32,658 nucleotides of DNA, from positions 1 through 32,658 of the forward strand of contig JAFGDO010000017.1 of assembly GCA_016932045.1 (NCBI GenBank). The letters run 5' to 3'. Shown one piece after another: positions 24,254 to 30,177 of the stretch. The notes under the pieces were generated by a model. That model made no database searches. It was given only the letters and a program-made list of their open reading frames with translations, and had not been told where the DNA came from. Position numbers and translations under genes: made by a program. Position 1 is the stretch's first letter, and each line of letters opens with the position of its first letter. The stretch comes from Candidatus Dojkabacteria bacterium. Its GTDB lineage: Bacteria > Patescibacteriota > Dojkabacteria > JAHIVN01.

Positions 24254-26203
24254 ATGAATATTTTTCAGGCGCAAAAACTAGGACTTAAAAAAATTAAATT
24301 TAGTAAGGGAAAATCTTTGTTTTTAGTCATTCCAATTTGCTTAATGGTTGGCCTTATAGTCCTTGCATCCAGCGAAGCACAAAATCTTATTAAAGTAGCT
24401 CATTCAAGCATTTTTAGTCCAATAGAAGGTCAAAATGAGATACTTGAATTAACAAAAGTCAATAATATGGGGCCTCGTGATACCGAAGAAACTGGCTTTT
24501 CAGATACGGATGTTGACACTATTACTGACATTGAGAACGTCGAAAAGTCAAGTCTTGTAACCGAACTTCCAATTGAAGAGATACGGTCAAATGACACATT
24601 TGATGGCAAAACTATAAGCGTAGGCAGTTTGTATGGCCTTGATGAAGAGTACGCAAAAATTTACACAAACGAATCATTTGATTACAGCGAAGATTCACCT
24701 ATTCCAATTATTTTAAATGCGAATGATTTCTATGAAATTCATGAAAACTGGCAAGGTCAAACTTCGATAGAGATAAGTATGACAAGAGGAGCAGATGAAA
24801 CCGAGCTTGAAAATGCAATATCGCAGAGCCCTATAAACGTAAGAGCTTTAAGTTATGATCGAGATGAATTAATTGGGAAGGTTATAACAATACAATTTGG
24901 CGGGTTTTCCGAACTTTCGGATTATACACAAGACCGCACAAGTTCTGGCTTTGTTTACACAGTAAAAACCCAAGAGGAACTGAATAGTGAGATTGAAGCA
25001 AGAAAAGATGCAATTTCTTTATACTGGGATTATGACAAGATTTCAATGCCTCTTACTTATGAATTTATAATTGTTGGTATTTCTGAAGGCGAGGATAAGA
25101 CAAAAACATTTGTACCTTTAGAATTTGCTCAAAAACTTATACAGGATTATCTTTCTTATGAAATCACCGCTAGAAATGGGTCTGAAATCCCTGAAAGTGA
25201 AATGAATTCTACTTATATTGGACTTGTTTATGACGGCGTTACACTTGAGAGTGATACAACAGGTATTATGTTTGCAGGGATGAGAAAAGAAATGGGTAGC
25301 CAGGTTGAAGAGCAGTTTAGTGAGATCAACGAGCAGATTGAAGAACAAAATAGACAAATCAGTGAAGCAAATGAACAGAATAAACAGATAGTAGAAGAAT
25401 TTTCGAACGAGCGTCGTGCAGGGGGCCCTCCTCCACAAATGCCAGGTATGATTTCTATAGGTAGTGTCGAATCATTAAATGCAGGAAACATAAATGTATC
25501 ATTTCCTACATCAACTGACACATTTAATATTCCGGGATTAGTTTATGCAAAAGACAGCTCAACAAACGAATTAACAGGAGAATACACAAGCTTTGATTTT
25601 ACACAAGAGTTACCCCTTATAAGCAACTCAATTCTTGTAAAAATTAATGATGTTTCAAATAGAGAACAAGTCGTTTCAGACTTGAACACAAATGGCTTTA
25701 GCTTTCAAGATTATAGCAAGTATAAACAATTCGAAAAGTTAGAAAAGTATCTAAAAATAGCAATTGATGTCGCTTCGATTATATTTATGGTAATAACGGC
25801 TCTGTTTATACTTATCAATATGGCTAAATTTGTTTCCGAGGGAAGAAAAGAAATAGGTATTTTTAGAGCTATTGGGGCAAGCAAAGGCGATATAAGATTA
25901 CTTTTTATATTGCAGTCGTTATCTTACGCCCTTATCTCTATACTCCTAGGTGCTCTCTTGGGCATATCTGCGGTTTGGGCAATAAGTAATTTAATAGTAA
26001 ATTCAGCACAAAATCTTATTAATTCTACTATCGGTGAAACCATAGTGCTATCAAGTAATATTAGCCAGGCAGACTTTCTTAACCTAAATTACCAGATGAT
26101 TTTAATATACGCTGGTACATTGTTACTAGTGACACTTATCGTGTCGCTTATCCCTTCAGGACAAGCAACAAAAGTAAGTCCTGTAGAGGCGATAAGGAAT
26201 TAA
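24254..26203 (+). CDS. FtsX/MacB-type ABC permease with large ectodomain
   Basis: This 649-residue permease has one transmembrane helix at the N-terminus (about 21-40), a large extracytoplasmic domain (about 41-505) and a C-terminal FtsX core with three helices (about 508-535, 560-590 and 620-640). The core includes EGRKEIGIFRAIGASKGDIRLLF and the terminal SLIPSGQATKVSPVEAIRN. The four-helix layout matches MacB/LolCE-like permeases. Within the ectodomain, about residues 355-390 form a Q/E/N-rich coiled coil (SEINEQIEEQNRQISEANEQNKQIVEEF), followed by a short RRAGGPPPQMPGM linker. That insertion is unusual and may reach into the wall. The gene has no SD. No outer-membrane partner is present, consistent with a single-membrane cell. 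Confidence 0.92.
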   Translation: MNIFQAQKLGLKKIKFSKGKSLFLVIPICLMVGLIVLASSEAQNLIKVAHSSIFSPIEGQNEILELTKVNNMGPRDTEETGFSDTDVDTITDIENVEKSSLVTELPIEEIRSNDTFDGKTISVGSLYGLDEEYAKIYTNESFDYSEDSPIPIILNANDFYEIHENWQGQTSIEISMTRGADETELENAISQSPINVRALSYDRDELIGKVITIQFGGFSELSDYTQDRTSSGFVYTVKTQEELNSEIEARKDAISLYWDYDKISMPLTYEFIIVGISEGEDKTKTFVPLEFAQKLIQDYLSYEITARNGSEIPESEMNSTYIGLVYDGVTLESDTTGIMFAGMRKEMGSQVEEQFSEINEQIEEQNRQISEANEQNKQIVEEFSNERRAGGPPPQMPGMISIGSVESLNAGNINVSFPTSTDTFNIPGLVYAKDSSTNELTGEYTSFDFTQELPLISNSILVKINDVSNREQVVSDLNTNGFSFQDYSKYKQFEKLEKYLKIAIDVASIIFMVITALFILINMAKFVSEGRKEIGIFRAIGASKGDIRLLFILQSLSYALISILLGALLGISAVWAISNLIVNSAQNLINSTIGETIVLSSNISQADFLNLNYQMILIYAGTLLLVTLIVSLIPSGQATKVSPVEAIRN

Positions 26204-26302
26204 AGAAAACAGAAGGATGAAAAGTATTTTGTCTATAAGTTTTTAGGCAAGAATCAAAGGTAAAATGAAGAAATCTTTGTGTGTGAAGGATCAATTTGTG
26301 AA

Positions 26303-27046
26303 TTAGAATTGTTTCCGCCAAGTTTTGTAATAGTTTGAAAAGATTGTTTGTTGTTTCTTAATTCCATCTAGTTTTTTCTTGAATGTTGGAATGGCAATGT
26401 ATCTAAAATGTCCATAGAAGTACTGGGGAATTATGTATAACCACCCATCAAGTATTTTTAAGTGTCCTGTTTGTTTCCAGATCTCACTTATTGAAATCTT
26501 TCTAATTTCATTATTTGGCATACCAATCATAGACTTGGAATTTGTTCCCAGTTTATAAGCCCATTTAATTGAAATCTTAAGAGATTCGGAAATCTTTTTG
26601 GGAAGAAAGATGTGTGTATGTCCATGACGACAATAGTCCCAAATCATTTCAGCCTTATCCGAATATTCTTTAGGAAAAAAGTCACATAGGAAGGAAATAA
26701 AGGATTTCCTATTGTGGTATCCTCCGATATCGATATCAAGAGTCTTATTATTCTTAAGTATCTCTAATACAAATTCTTGATTTTTTAATTTTACTTTTTC
26801 AACTTCTTTTATTGAATTTTTATAAAGCTCCTCTCTTTGTGAGATCTCTTCTATGTACTCATAGGCGAAGTTAGATATAAAATCAAGCAGGCTTAGTATT
26901 AACATCATTACTGAAAAATTACTTCCAGCTTCGTGAGTATGAATGTTATATTCAAGAAGACGTCGGATGTCTTCAAATCCAAATTCTAACCATCCAAATA
27001 CCTCTTCTTTTTGACCATTAAATGTGCTTATTTCAAAACTATTAAT
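26303..27046 (-). CDS. Unknown protein, probable non-ATG start (ATT)
   Basis: The track gives 201 residues from an ATG at 26908, but the same frame stays open to a stop at 27050-27052. The extra 46 residues (INSFEISTFNGQKEEVFGWLEFGFEDIRRLLEYNIHTHEAGSNFSV) look coding. No ATG, GTG or TTG exists in that extension. An ATT at 27046 is the candidate start, about 35 nt after a predicted transcription start. The ATG at 26908 would begin inside a hydrophobic helix (MMLILSLLDFISNFAYEYI). The protein has a central YCRHGHTHIFLPKK segment similar to the R-G-H-FPK pattern of some HEPN-like hypothetical proteins; this is a resemblance, not an assignment. Alternatives are a frameshift or sequencing error near 27050, or a pseudogene. 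Confidence 0.6.
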   Translation of the reverse strand: MNSFEISTFNGQKEEVFGWLEFGFEDIRRLLEYNIHTHEAGSNFSVMMLILSLLDFISNFAYEYIEEISQREELYKNSIKEVEKVKLKNQEFVLEILKNNKTLDIDIGGYHNRKSFISFLCDFFPKEYSDKAEMIWDYCRHGHTHIFLPKKISESLKISIKWAYKLGTNSKSMIGMPNNEIRKISISEIWKQTGHLKILDGWLYIIPQYFYGHFRYIAIPTFKKKLDGIKKQQTIFSNYYKTWRKQF

Positions 27047-27087
27047 ATTTTATAACTATAGCAAGACAGTCTTTTACAGTTAAAATT

Positions 27088-27117
27088 ATTATACAAGTGT
27101 CTAACAAAAAAGAGCAA
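27088..27117 (-). promoter_or_regulatory. Promoter of the ATT-start gene
   Basis: On the minus strand TTGCTC and TATAAT are separated by 18 nt. The -35 overlaps the far arm of the preceding gene's terminator hairpin. The predicted start near 27081 places the whole extended reading frame inside the transcript, which supports the longer gene model. Confidence 0.45.
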
Positions 27118-27141
27118 CTTGCGAACCATAAGTTGCTCTTT
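27105..27141 (-). terminator. Intrinsic terminator with perfect 12-bp stem
   Basis: AAAGAGCAACTT and AAGTTGCTCTTT form a perfect 12-bp inverted repeat with a 9-nt loop. On the minus strand it ends in a T-run (TTTTTT). It lies 25 nt past the stop of the small secreted-protein gene, which it should terminate. This is the best terminator in the window. Confidence 0.85.
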
Positions 27142-27165
27142 AAATGAAGAATTACTATTCGGGTT

Positions 27166-27651
27166 TTATTCTTCTTCCATAAACCCCATACCCCTTCCCA
27201 TACCTTTGCCTCTCCCCATTTCTTTACCACCCATTCTGAGAAACATCTTTGGGATATTGTTCTTTTCTGCCCAGTCTTCGATCTCTTCCCGAAGATCCTC
27301 CATTTTTGCCCTTCGCTCACTTGCAGTCAATTTTTCCTCATCTATAGCTTCCGCCTTCGATTCAATCTCGCCTCTCTTTTCGAGGATCAAATTCTTTTGA
27401 TCCTCTGTTATATCTCCATCTTCGACTGCTTCGTCAAGTCTTTCCTCAAAGTGCTGGTCACGGGTTTCCTCAAAGACAGCGTGAACATCATCCGGTTTTA
27501 AGCCAAATTTACCTGCAAGATTTTCGACTATTGTCGAATACTCACCTGAACTTGCAAGTACTTGTTTGACTGTAAAGCCCCCAAAAAATCCTACCACACC
27601 AACAAATACAACTGTCACAAGAGAAAGAACAGCTCTTCTACCTTTGCTCAT
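27166..27651 (-). CDS. Small secreted or membrane-anchored protein (DUF2680-like)
   Basis: This 161-residue protein has an N-terminal signal or anchor helix (AVLSLVTVVFVGVVGFFGGFTV, about 7-28) with VLAS as a possible cleavage region. A helical domain follows, IVENLAGKFGLKPDDVHAVFEETRDQHFEERLDEAVEDGDITEDQKNLILEKRGEIESK. The pattern of a LA-LG-hV helix followed by RLD-AV-G-IT-QK-LI resembles DUF2680-type extracytoplasmic repeats. A charged helix and a Gly/Met-rich tail (GGKEMGRGKGMGRGMGFMEEE) complete it. The tail could bind metal, but that is speculation. It stands alone and is followed by a strong terminator. Confidence 0.7.
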   Translation of the reverse strand: MSKGRRAVLSLVTVVFVGVVGFFGGFTVKQVLASSGEYSTIVENLAGKFGLKPDDVHAVFEETRDQHFEERLDEAVEDGDITEDQKNLILEKRGEIESKAEAIDEEKLTASERRAKMEDLREEIEDWAEKNNIPKMFLRMGGKEMGRGKGMGRGMGFMEEE

Positions 27652-27828
27652 GATAAAAAATGATAAAAAATTAAATAATTAGATGCATGTTACTATTTAG
27701 ATTGTGAAAGTATCGTGAAAAATACATAAAGAAATAATCTCGGTTTCGAAACTTGAAAGGGTTCCCTTACAATCTTAACTAATCGAGCAAGGCCTGTATT
27801 ACAGGATAAAGTGGGACTGGTAGACCAT

Positions 27829-27856
27829 TTCACATCTATAGAATTTATGGTATACT
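27829..27856 (+). promoter_or_regulatory. Promoter reading into the 164-nt inverted repeat
   Basis: TTCACA and an extended -10 (TGGTATACT; hexamer at 27851-27856) are separated by 16 nt. Transcription would begin near 27863, within the left arm of the large inverted repeat. No protein gene follows, so the product would be a structured RNA. Confidence 0.5.
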
Positions 27857-28020
27857 GAAAGTGCCCTATGTTATTCGATTTAAGCGGAAGTTTAAAATTG
27901 GGCGACACCTTTTTTAAGGGAGTTCTAGATAACTAAGTTATCTTTGTATAATTTGGTTGAGAACACCCACTTGGCTAAACGGCCAATTTACTTCCGTCCG
28001 CGGTAATATAGGGCACTTTC
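27857..28020 (+). ncRNA. Candidate rod-shaped ncRNA or MITE-like nested inverted repeat
   Basis: The ends GAAAGTGCCCTAT and ATAGGGCACTTTC are perfect inverted repeats; counting a G-U pair they extend to 17 bp. After an internal loop, CGGAAGT pairs with ACTTCCG, and after a UUA bulge AAATTGG pairs with CCAATTT. Further in, GGGAGTTCT pairs with AGAACACCC (one mismatch), enclosing the palindrome GATAACTAAGTTATC. A small competing TTGGC/GCCAA hairpin is also present. The result is a long rod with internal bubbles, in outline like 6S RNA, with a promoter at its left edge. A miniature inverted-repeat element is the main alternative, although no target duplication is obvious. Confidence 0.45.
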
Positions 28021-28163
28021 TAGTGAACCTCAACTTTTATTTTCCTTATAGCTACTGATTATGATATAAATAACGGATCTTGTAATTGGAAATTGACAAG
28101 TGTAAATTGTATAATACGTAGACAACGCTTAAGATCTTGTTTTTTAACAACTAATAGACCAAA
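28021..28163. other. AT-rich leader region before tRNA-Thr element
   Basis: This is the rest of the gap between the nested inverted repeat and the hairpin leader. It includes a tRNA promoter (listed separately) and a T-run (TTTTTT at about 28140-28145) after a weak CTTAAGATCTTG dyad that could end upstream transcription. No coding sequence is seen. Confidence 0.4.
28086..28115 (+). promoter_or_regulatory. Promoter of the tRNA-Thr(TGT) unit
   Basis: TTGGAA and a consensus TATAAT (28110-28115) are 18 nt apart. A perfect TTGACA at 28093 is only 11 nt from the -10 and is probably not the -35 in use. The start would be near 28122, so the hairpin leader, tRNA half and tRNA-Thr would share one transcript. 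Confidence 0.5.
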
Positions 28164-28207
28164 TAGCTCCCCATAAAATTCCTTCGGAATTTACGGGGAA
28201 AGCAGAT
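28164..28207 (+). repeat. tRNA leader hairpin element, copy A
   Basis: This 44-nt element matches copy B (30719-30762) at 40 of 44 positions. Its core is a stem-loop, CCCCATAAAATTCCTTCGGAATTTACGGGG, extended by GCT/AGC. It is followed 17 nt later by a tRNA-Thr-like 5' half. Both copies sit between a promoter and a tRNA-Thr sequence. There is no T-run after the stem, so it is not a terminator. Confidence 0.85.
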
Positions 28208-28224
28208 TAATACCTAGGGCTAAT

Positions 28225-28258
28225 GCCAAGATAGCTCAGTGGTTAGAGCAACGGTTTG
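28225..28258 (+). pseudogene. tRNA-Thr 5'-half copy
   Basis: GCCAAGATAGCTCAGTGGTTAGAGCAACGGTTTG has an acceptor strand, intact D-arm and anticodon-stem 5' strand of a tRNA-Thr, then diverges. Upstream DNA and the acceptor (GCCAAGATAGCTC) match the tRNA-Thr(GGT) locus at 30782. The D-loop and anticodon stem match the tRNA-Thr(TGT) that starts 99 nt later. No 3' half follows directly. It is a truncated or interrupted tRNA. Confidence 0.75.
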
Positions 28259-28323
28259 CCCATATCAGAACTTGTCTTGCATAGAAAAAACGTTGTTCGA
28301 CTGGGTCCTGAAAATCTAAACTT

Positions 28324-28396
28324 GCCGTCTTAGCTCAGTGGTTAGAGCAACGGTTTTGTAAACCGTCGGTCCTCGGTTCGAATCCGAGAGACGGCT
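28324..28396 (+). tRNA. tRNA-Thr (anticodon TGT)
   Basis: A full cloverleaf is visible: acceptor GCCGTCT/AGACGGC, D-stem GCTC/GAGC, anticodon stem ACGGT/ACCGT with loop TTTGTAA (anticodon TGT), and T-arm CTCGG-TTCGAAT-CCGAG. The discriminator is T and CCA is not encoded. It is nested between a tRNA-Thr 5' half (28225) and a degenerate 3' half (28455). Confidence 0.95.
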
Positions 28397-28454
28397 TTTC
28401 TAGGATAAGCGTCGGCCGTGAGCATGCCCCGAATACAAACAAAGTATGTTATTT

Positions 28455-28477
28455 GTGGGTTGAATTTCACTCTCGGC
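28455..28477 (+). pseudogene. Degenerate tRNA-Thr 3' half
   Basis: GTGGGTTGAATTTCACTCTCGGC aligns with the T-arm and acceptor of tRNA-Thr(GGT), CCGGGTTCGATTCCCGGTCTCGGC. Its T-stem GTGGG/TTCAC still pairs with wobbles around a 6-nt loop. TCTCGGC pairs at 6 of 7 positions with the acceptor strand GCCAAGA of the 5' half at 28225. The two halves may be remains of one tRNA-Thr gene split by DNA that contains tRNA-Thr(TGT). Confidence 0.5.
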
Positions 28478-28524
28478 TTACCAGTTTTCAAGAACTCAAA
28501 ATGAATAACTATTCTTTGTTCATT

Positions 28525-28530
28525 TATAAT
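28525..28530 (+). promoter_or_regulatory. Probable -10 box of tRNA-Tyr
   Basis: A consensus TATAAT lies 16 nt before the tRNA-Tyr 5' end, giving a start about 10 nt upstream of the mature tRNA. The -35 (TGAATA at 17 nt) is weak. Confidence 0.35.
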
Positions 28531-28546
28531 TATTAGTTAAATGACA

Positions 28547-28629
28547 CCAGGGGTACCGAAGTGGTCAAACGGGGCAGACTGTAAATCTGCTGGCGTAAGC
28601 CTTCGCGGGTTCGAATCCTGCCCCCTGGA
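28547..28629 (+). tRNA. tRNA-Tyr (anticodon GTA)
   Basis: This class II tRNA has acceptor CCAGGGG/CCCCTGG, anticodon stem GCAGA/TCTGC with loop CTGTAAA (anticodon GTA), a long variable arm (TGGCGTAAGCCTTC region) and T-arm GCGGG-TTCGAAT-CCTGC. The discriminator is A and CCA is not encoded. Its last 12 nt (CTGCCCCCTGGA) recur 162 bp downstream as a direct repeat. Confidence 0.95.
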
Positions 28630-28699
28630 CTCTATCAAATCGAAGATTTGCCAGTAAATATCTGGCAGGATGAGAACCCGGTACGAGTTCGCTCAATGA

Positions 28700-28740
28700 G
28701 ACTTGAACTTTTCAAATGAAGTACAGAAAAGTTCAAAGTC
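28700..28740. repeat. 14-bp stem-loop
   Basis: GACTTGAACTTTTC and GAAAAGTTCAAAGTC are inverted repeats with one bulged base and a 12-nt loop. There is no T-run, so it is not an obvious terminator. It lies at the centre of the segment flanked by tRNA-Tyr 3'-end repeats. Confidence 0.7.
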
Positions 28741-28759
28741 GAATTAGTCCACCGATTTT

Positions 28760-28777
28760 TTCCCGCGTAGGCGGGAA
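28760..28777. repeat. TTCCCGC-GTAG-GCGGGAA palindrome (dRS3-like)
   Basis: This perfect 7-bp inverted repeat with a 4-nt loop resembles the short GC-rich REP/dRS3-type palindromes (ATTCCC...GGGAAT) scattered in many bacterial genomes. It abuts the second copy of the tRNA-Tyr 3'-end repeat. Only one copy is present in the window, so dispersal cannot be tested here. Confidence 0.55.
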
Positions 28778-28895
28778 TACTGCCCCCTGGATTACGCTGA
28801 ACGTGAGGATCTCGCTCAACACAACATGACAACTCCCCCAACCTCACCCAGAAAGACTAAGAGAAAAAACATATAGTTACTTTTTAAGAAAAACC

Positions 28896-29138
28896 ATGTA
28901 CTGTATCTACGTTCTTCATAGCCTTAAAGATGGTAAACTTTATACTGGCTACACCGAAAATCTCCAAAGCCGAATAAAAGCTCATGAAGGTGGATTTGTA
29001 AGATCTACGAAATACCATAGCCACTTCAAGCTTATCCACTACGAAACTTTTATCTATAGAAAGGATGCAAAACGACGAGAGCTATATTTGAAAGGTGGAA
29101 ACGGGAAGAAGAAGCTTGAAATAATGTTAAGAGATTAA
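28896..29138 (+). CDS. GIY-YIG domain protein
   Basis: This 80-residue protein is a stand-alone GIY-YIG domain of the YhbQ/UvrC-like superfamily. The motif appears as CIYVLHSLKDGKLYTGYT, with R26 in LQSRIKAHEGG and the later Glu in ETFIYRKDAKRRELYLKGG. Stand-alone members are common in CPR and other bacteria, and their substrates are mostly unknown. It lies just downstream of the tRNA-Tyr repeat segment, so a link to that mobile-looking DNA is conceivable but unproven. No SD precedes it. Confidence 0.88.
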   Translation: MYCIYVLHSLKDGKLYTGYTENLQSRIKAHEGGFVRSTKYHSHFKLIHYETFIYRKDAKRRELYLKGGNGKKKLEIMLRD

Positions 29139-29178
29139 TTTAGAAGACACAAATGGAAGAAATAAATTCTATTAAAAT

Positions 29179-29206
29179 TTGCCATAACTACCAAAAACTA
29201 TATAAT
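29179..29206 (+). promoter_or_regulatory. Promoter of the YkgJ-like operon
   Basis: TTGCCA and TATAAT (29201-29206) are 16 nt apart. A second TATAAT follows at about 29212. The predicted leader to the ATG at 29233 is about 20 nt, with no SD. Confidence 0.5.
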
Positions 29207-29232
29207 TCCTCTATAATCTTTATTTCTAAAAA

Positions 29233-29688
29233 ATGAAGAACATCTTTGAGATTATCTGTAAAAAGTGTGTGGGGAAATGCTGCAAAACAACTATATTCCT
29301 TACTCAAAAAGACATTGATAGACTAGAAAAGTATAAGGAAAAGTTTAGATTGATCCCTATGGAGAAAGATATGAAAGCACCCCCAGGATATATGGATCTG
29401 GTTGAAGGAAGTTGCCCTTTTCTTGAAGAAGAAAAAGGCTGCACACTGAGGCACGAAGAAAAACCATTTGACTGCAGGGTATTTCCTCTAGCTTTTATTT
29501 ACAAAGCTGGAGAAACAAAATTCTATCTCAATAAGAAGTGTCCCTACTATGATGAAATACCAGAGGAATGGATTCACAAGACAAAAATCTGGGCACAAGA
29601 AGAACTCAAAAATTGGTCTGAAGATGAAAAGCTTGCTTTCAGTAAAATGATAGAACGATACCAATCCAAACAGCTTATTCCTGTATGA
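29233..29688 (+). CDS. YkgJ-family CxxC cluster protein
   Basis: This 151-residue protein has the cysteine pattern of the YkgJ (UPF0153) zinc- or iron-chelating family: IICKKCVGKCCKT near the N-terminus, then GSCPFLEEEKGCTLRHEEKPFDCRVFPLAF and KKCPYYDEIP. Eight cysteines in these clusters could hold a metal centre. The family's function is not settled. It heads a run with the pyroglutamyl-peptidase-like gene 15 nt downstream and an overlapping third gene. Confidence 0.82.
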   Translation: MKNIFEIICKKCVGKCCKTTIFLTQKDIDRLEKYKEKFRLIPMEKDMKAPPGYMDLVEGSCPFLEEEKGCTLRHEEKPFDCRVFPLAFIYKAGETKFYLNKKCPYYDEIPEEWIHKTKIWAQEELKNWSEDEKLAFSKMIERYQSKQLIPV

Positions 29689-29703
29689 AAATGTTACAAA
29701 GCC

Positions 29704-30177
29704 ATGAAAATCCTTGCCTACACATTCTACTCTGCACCGTTTAAGGAACAACTTCAAGACTTATTTGGAGATCTTTTTGTATTGAAAAAACTTACTCATG
29801 ACCTTCCCAAACTTCTCAGCCAAGTATTAGAACAGAAACCAGACTATTTAATTGGAGTTGCAAAATTCGGATATCGTTCACAATATGAGTCCGTTGCAAT
29901 TAACCAATTTCACAAAAATAAAAAGGTATCAAAAACAGGACCTTTCAAGTATAAACTTTTTATACCAAAATCAAAAAACTCCGTCATAAAAGTTGCCCAA
30001 AGACCATCTGATTCTTTCTGCAACTGGACAATGTATAAGATTAGCCACCTAATACAAGAAGAGAAATTAAAGACAAAATTAATCTTTGTACATTTAAATT
30101 CAAAACAGCTAACTCTTATCAAAGAACTTTTACAATTATTAAGAAAGAATGAAAATACTAAGAGCAATAAAAATTAA
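29704..30177 (+). CDS. Pyroglutamyl peptidase I-like protein (C15 family, divergent)
   Basis: This 157-residue protein is short compared with classical C15 peptidases (about 200). The catalytic triad positions are nevertheless visible: KPDYLIGVAKFGYRSQYESVAIN (E62, compare KPD-G-ERVAIN), PSDSFCNWTMYKISH (C106, compare the SAGTF-CN-Y-LH block) and KLIFVHLN (H130, compare GFIHVP). The N-terminal Gly-rich FEPF-like segment of true pyroglutamyl peptidases is missing; the protein starts KILAYTFYSAPF. It may be an active but trimmed cysteine peptidase or one with a changed specificity. It overlaps the next gene by 29 nt. Confidence 0.65.
   Translation: MKILAYTFYSAPFKEQLQDLFGDLFVLKKLTHDLPKLLSQVLEQKPDYLIGVAKFGYRSQYESVAINQFHKNKKVSKTGPFKYKLFIPKSKNSVIKVAQRPSDSFCNWTMYKISHLIQEEKLKTKLIFVHLNSKQLTLIKELLQLLRKNENTKSNKN

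Larger units (their letters stand above)
28618..28791. repeat. Hairpin-rich segment between 12-bp direct repeats of the tRNA-Tyr 3' end
   Basis: CTGCCCCCTGGA occurs at 28618-28629 (tRNA 3' end) and again at 28780-28791, the layout of attachment sites left by tRNA-targeting integrases. The 150 nt between holds four stem-loops: AAATC/GATTT, GCCAG/CTGGC, a 14-bp stem with one bulge at 28700-28740, and TTCCCGC/GCGGGAA at 28760-28777. No ORF or integrase is present. It could be a deletion remnant of an integrated element or a small non-coding insertion. The rest of the gap up to 28895 holds nothing I can assign. Confidence 0.55.

Noticed and set aside
27693-27908. 71-residue minus-strand ORF in the region before the nested inverted repeat
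   Set aside because: It overlaps the inverted-repeat arm and promoter, has no recognisable features and no start context.
27857-28020. SRP RNA, RNase P RNA or tmRNA
   Set aside because: No SRP GGAA-type apical motif, no tRNA-like ends of tmRNA, and too short with the wrong folding for RNase P RNA.
28093-28098. Perfect TTGACA as the -35 of the tRNA-Thr promoter
   Set aside because: It is only 11 nt from the TATAAT, too close for sigma70. TTGGAA at 18-nt spacing is preferred.
28164-28207. Hairpin element as an intrinsic terminator
   Set aside because: The stem is not followed by a T-run on either strand, and a tRNA sequence follows immediately.
28164-28323. T-box riboswitch, because tRNA-like sequence and a hairpin occur in a leader
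   Set aside because: No T-box consensus, no antiterminator/terminator pair, and the downstream gene is a tRNA rather than an amino-acid gene.
28225-28323. Intact tRNA gene at the 5' half
   Set aside because: There is no matching anticodon-stem 3' strand, T-arm or acceptor 3' strand before the next tRNA begins.
28480-28546. A 5' tRNA copy upstream of tRNA-Tyr (ACCAG at about 28480)
   Set aside because: Only five bases match the start of tRNA-Tyr and the D-arm is absent, so the upstream-half pattern is not supported there.
28760-28777. TTCCCGCGTAGGCGGGAA as part of a CRISPR array (it resembles type I-E repeat cores)
   Set aside because: Only one copy occurs, with no spacers and no cas genes. 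It is a single short palindrome.
28635-28847. 70-residue minus-strand ORF (contains GSIPAYAGK)
   Set aside because: The peptide is a read-through of the dRS3-like palindrome and the other hairpins, a pattern commonly produced by REP elements.
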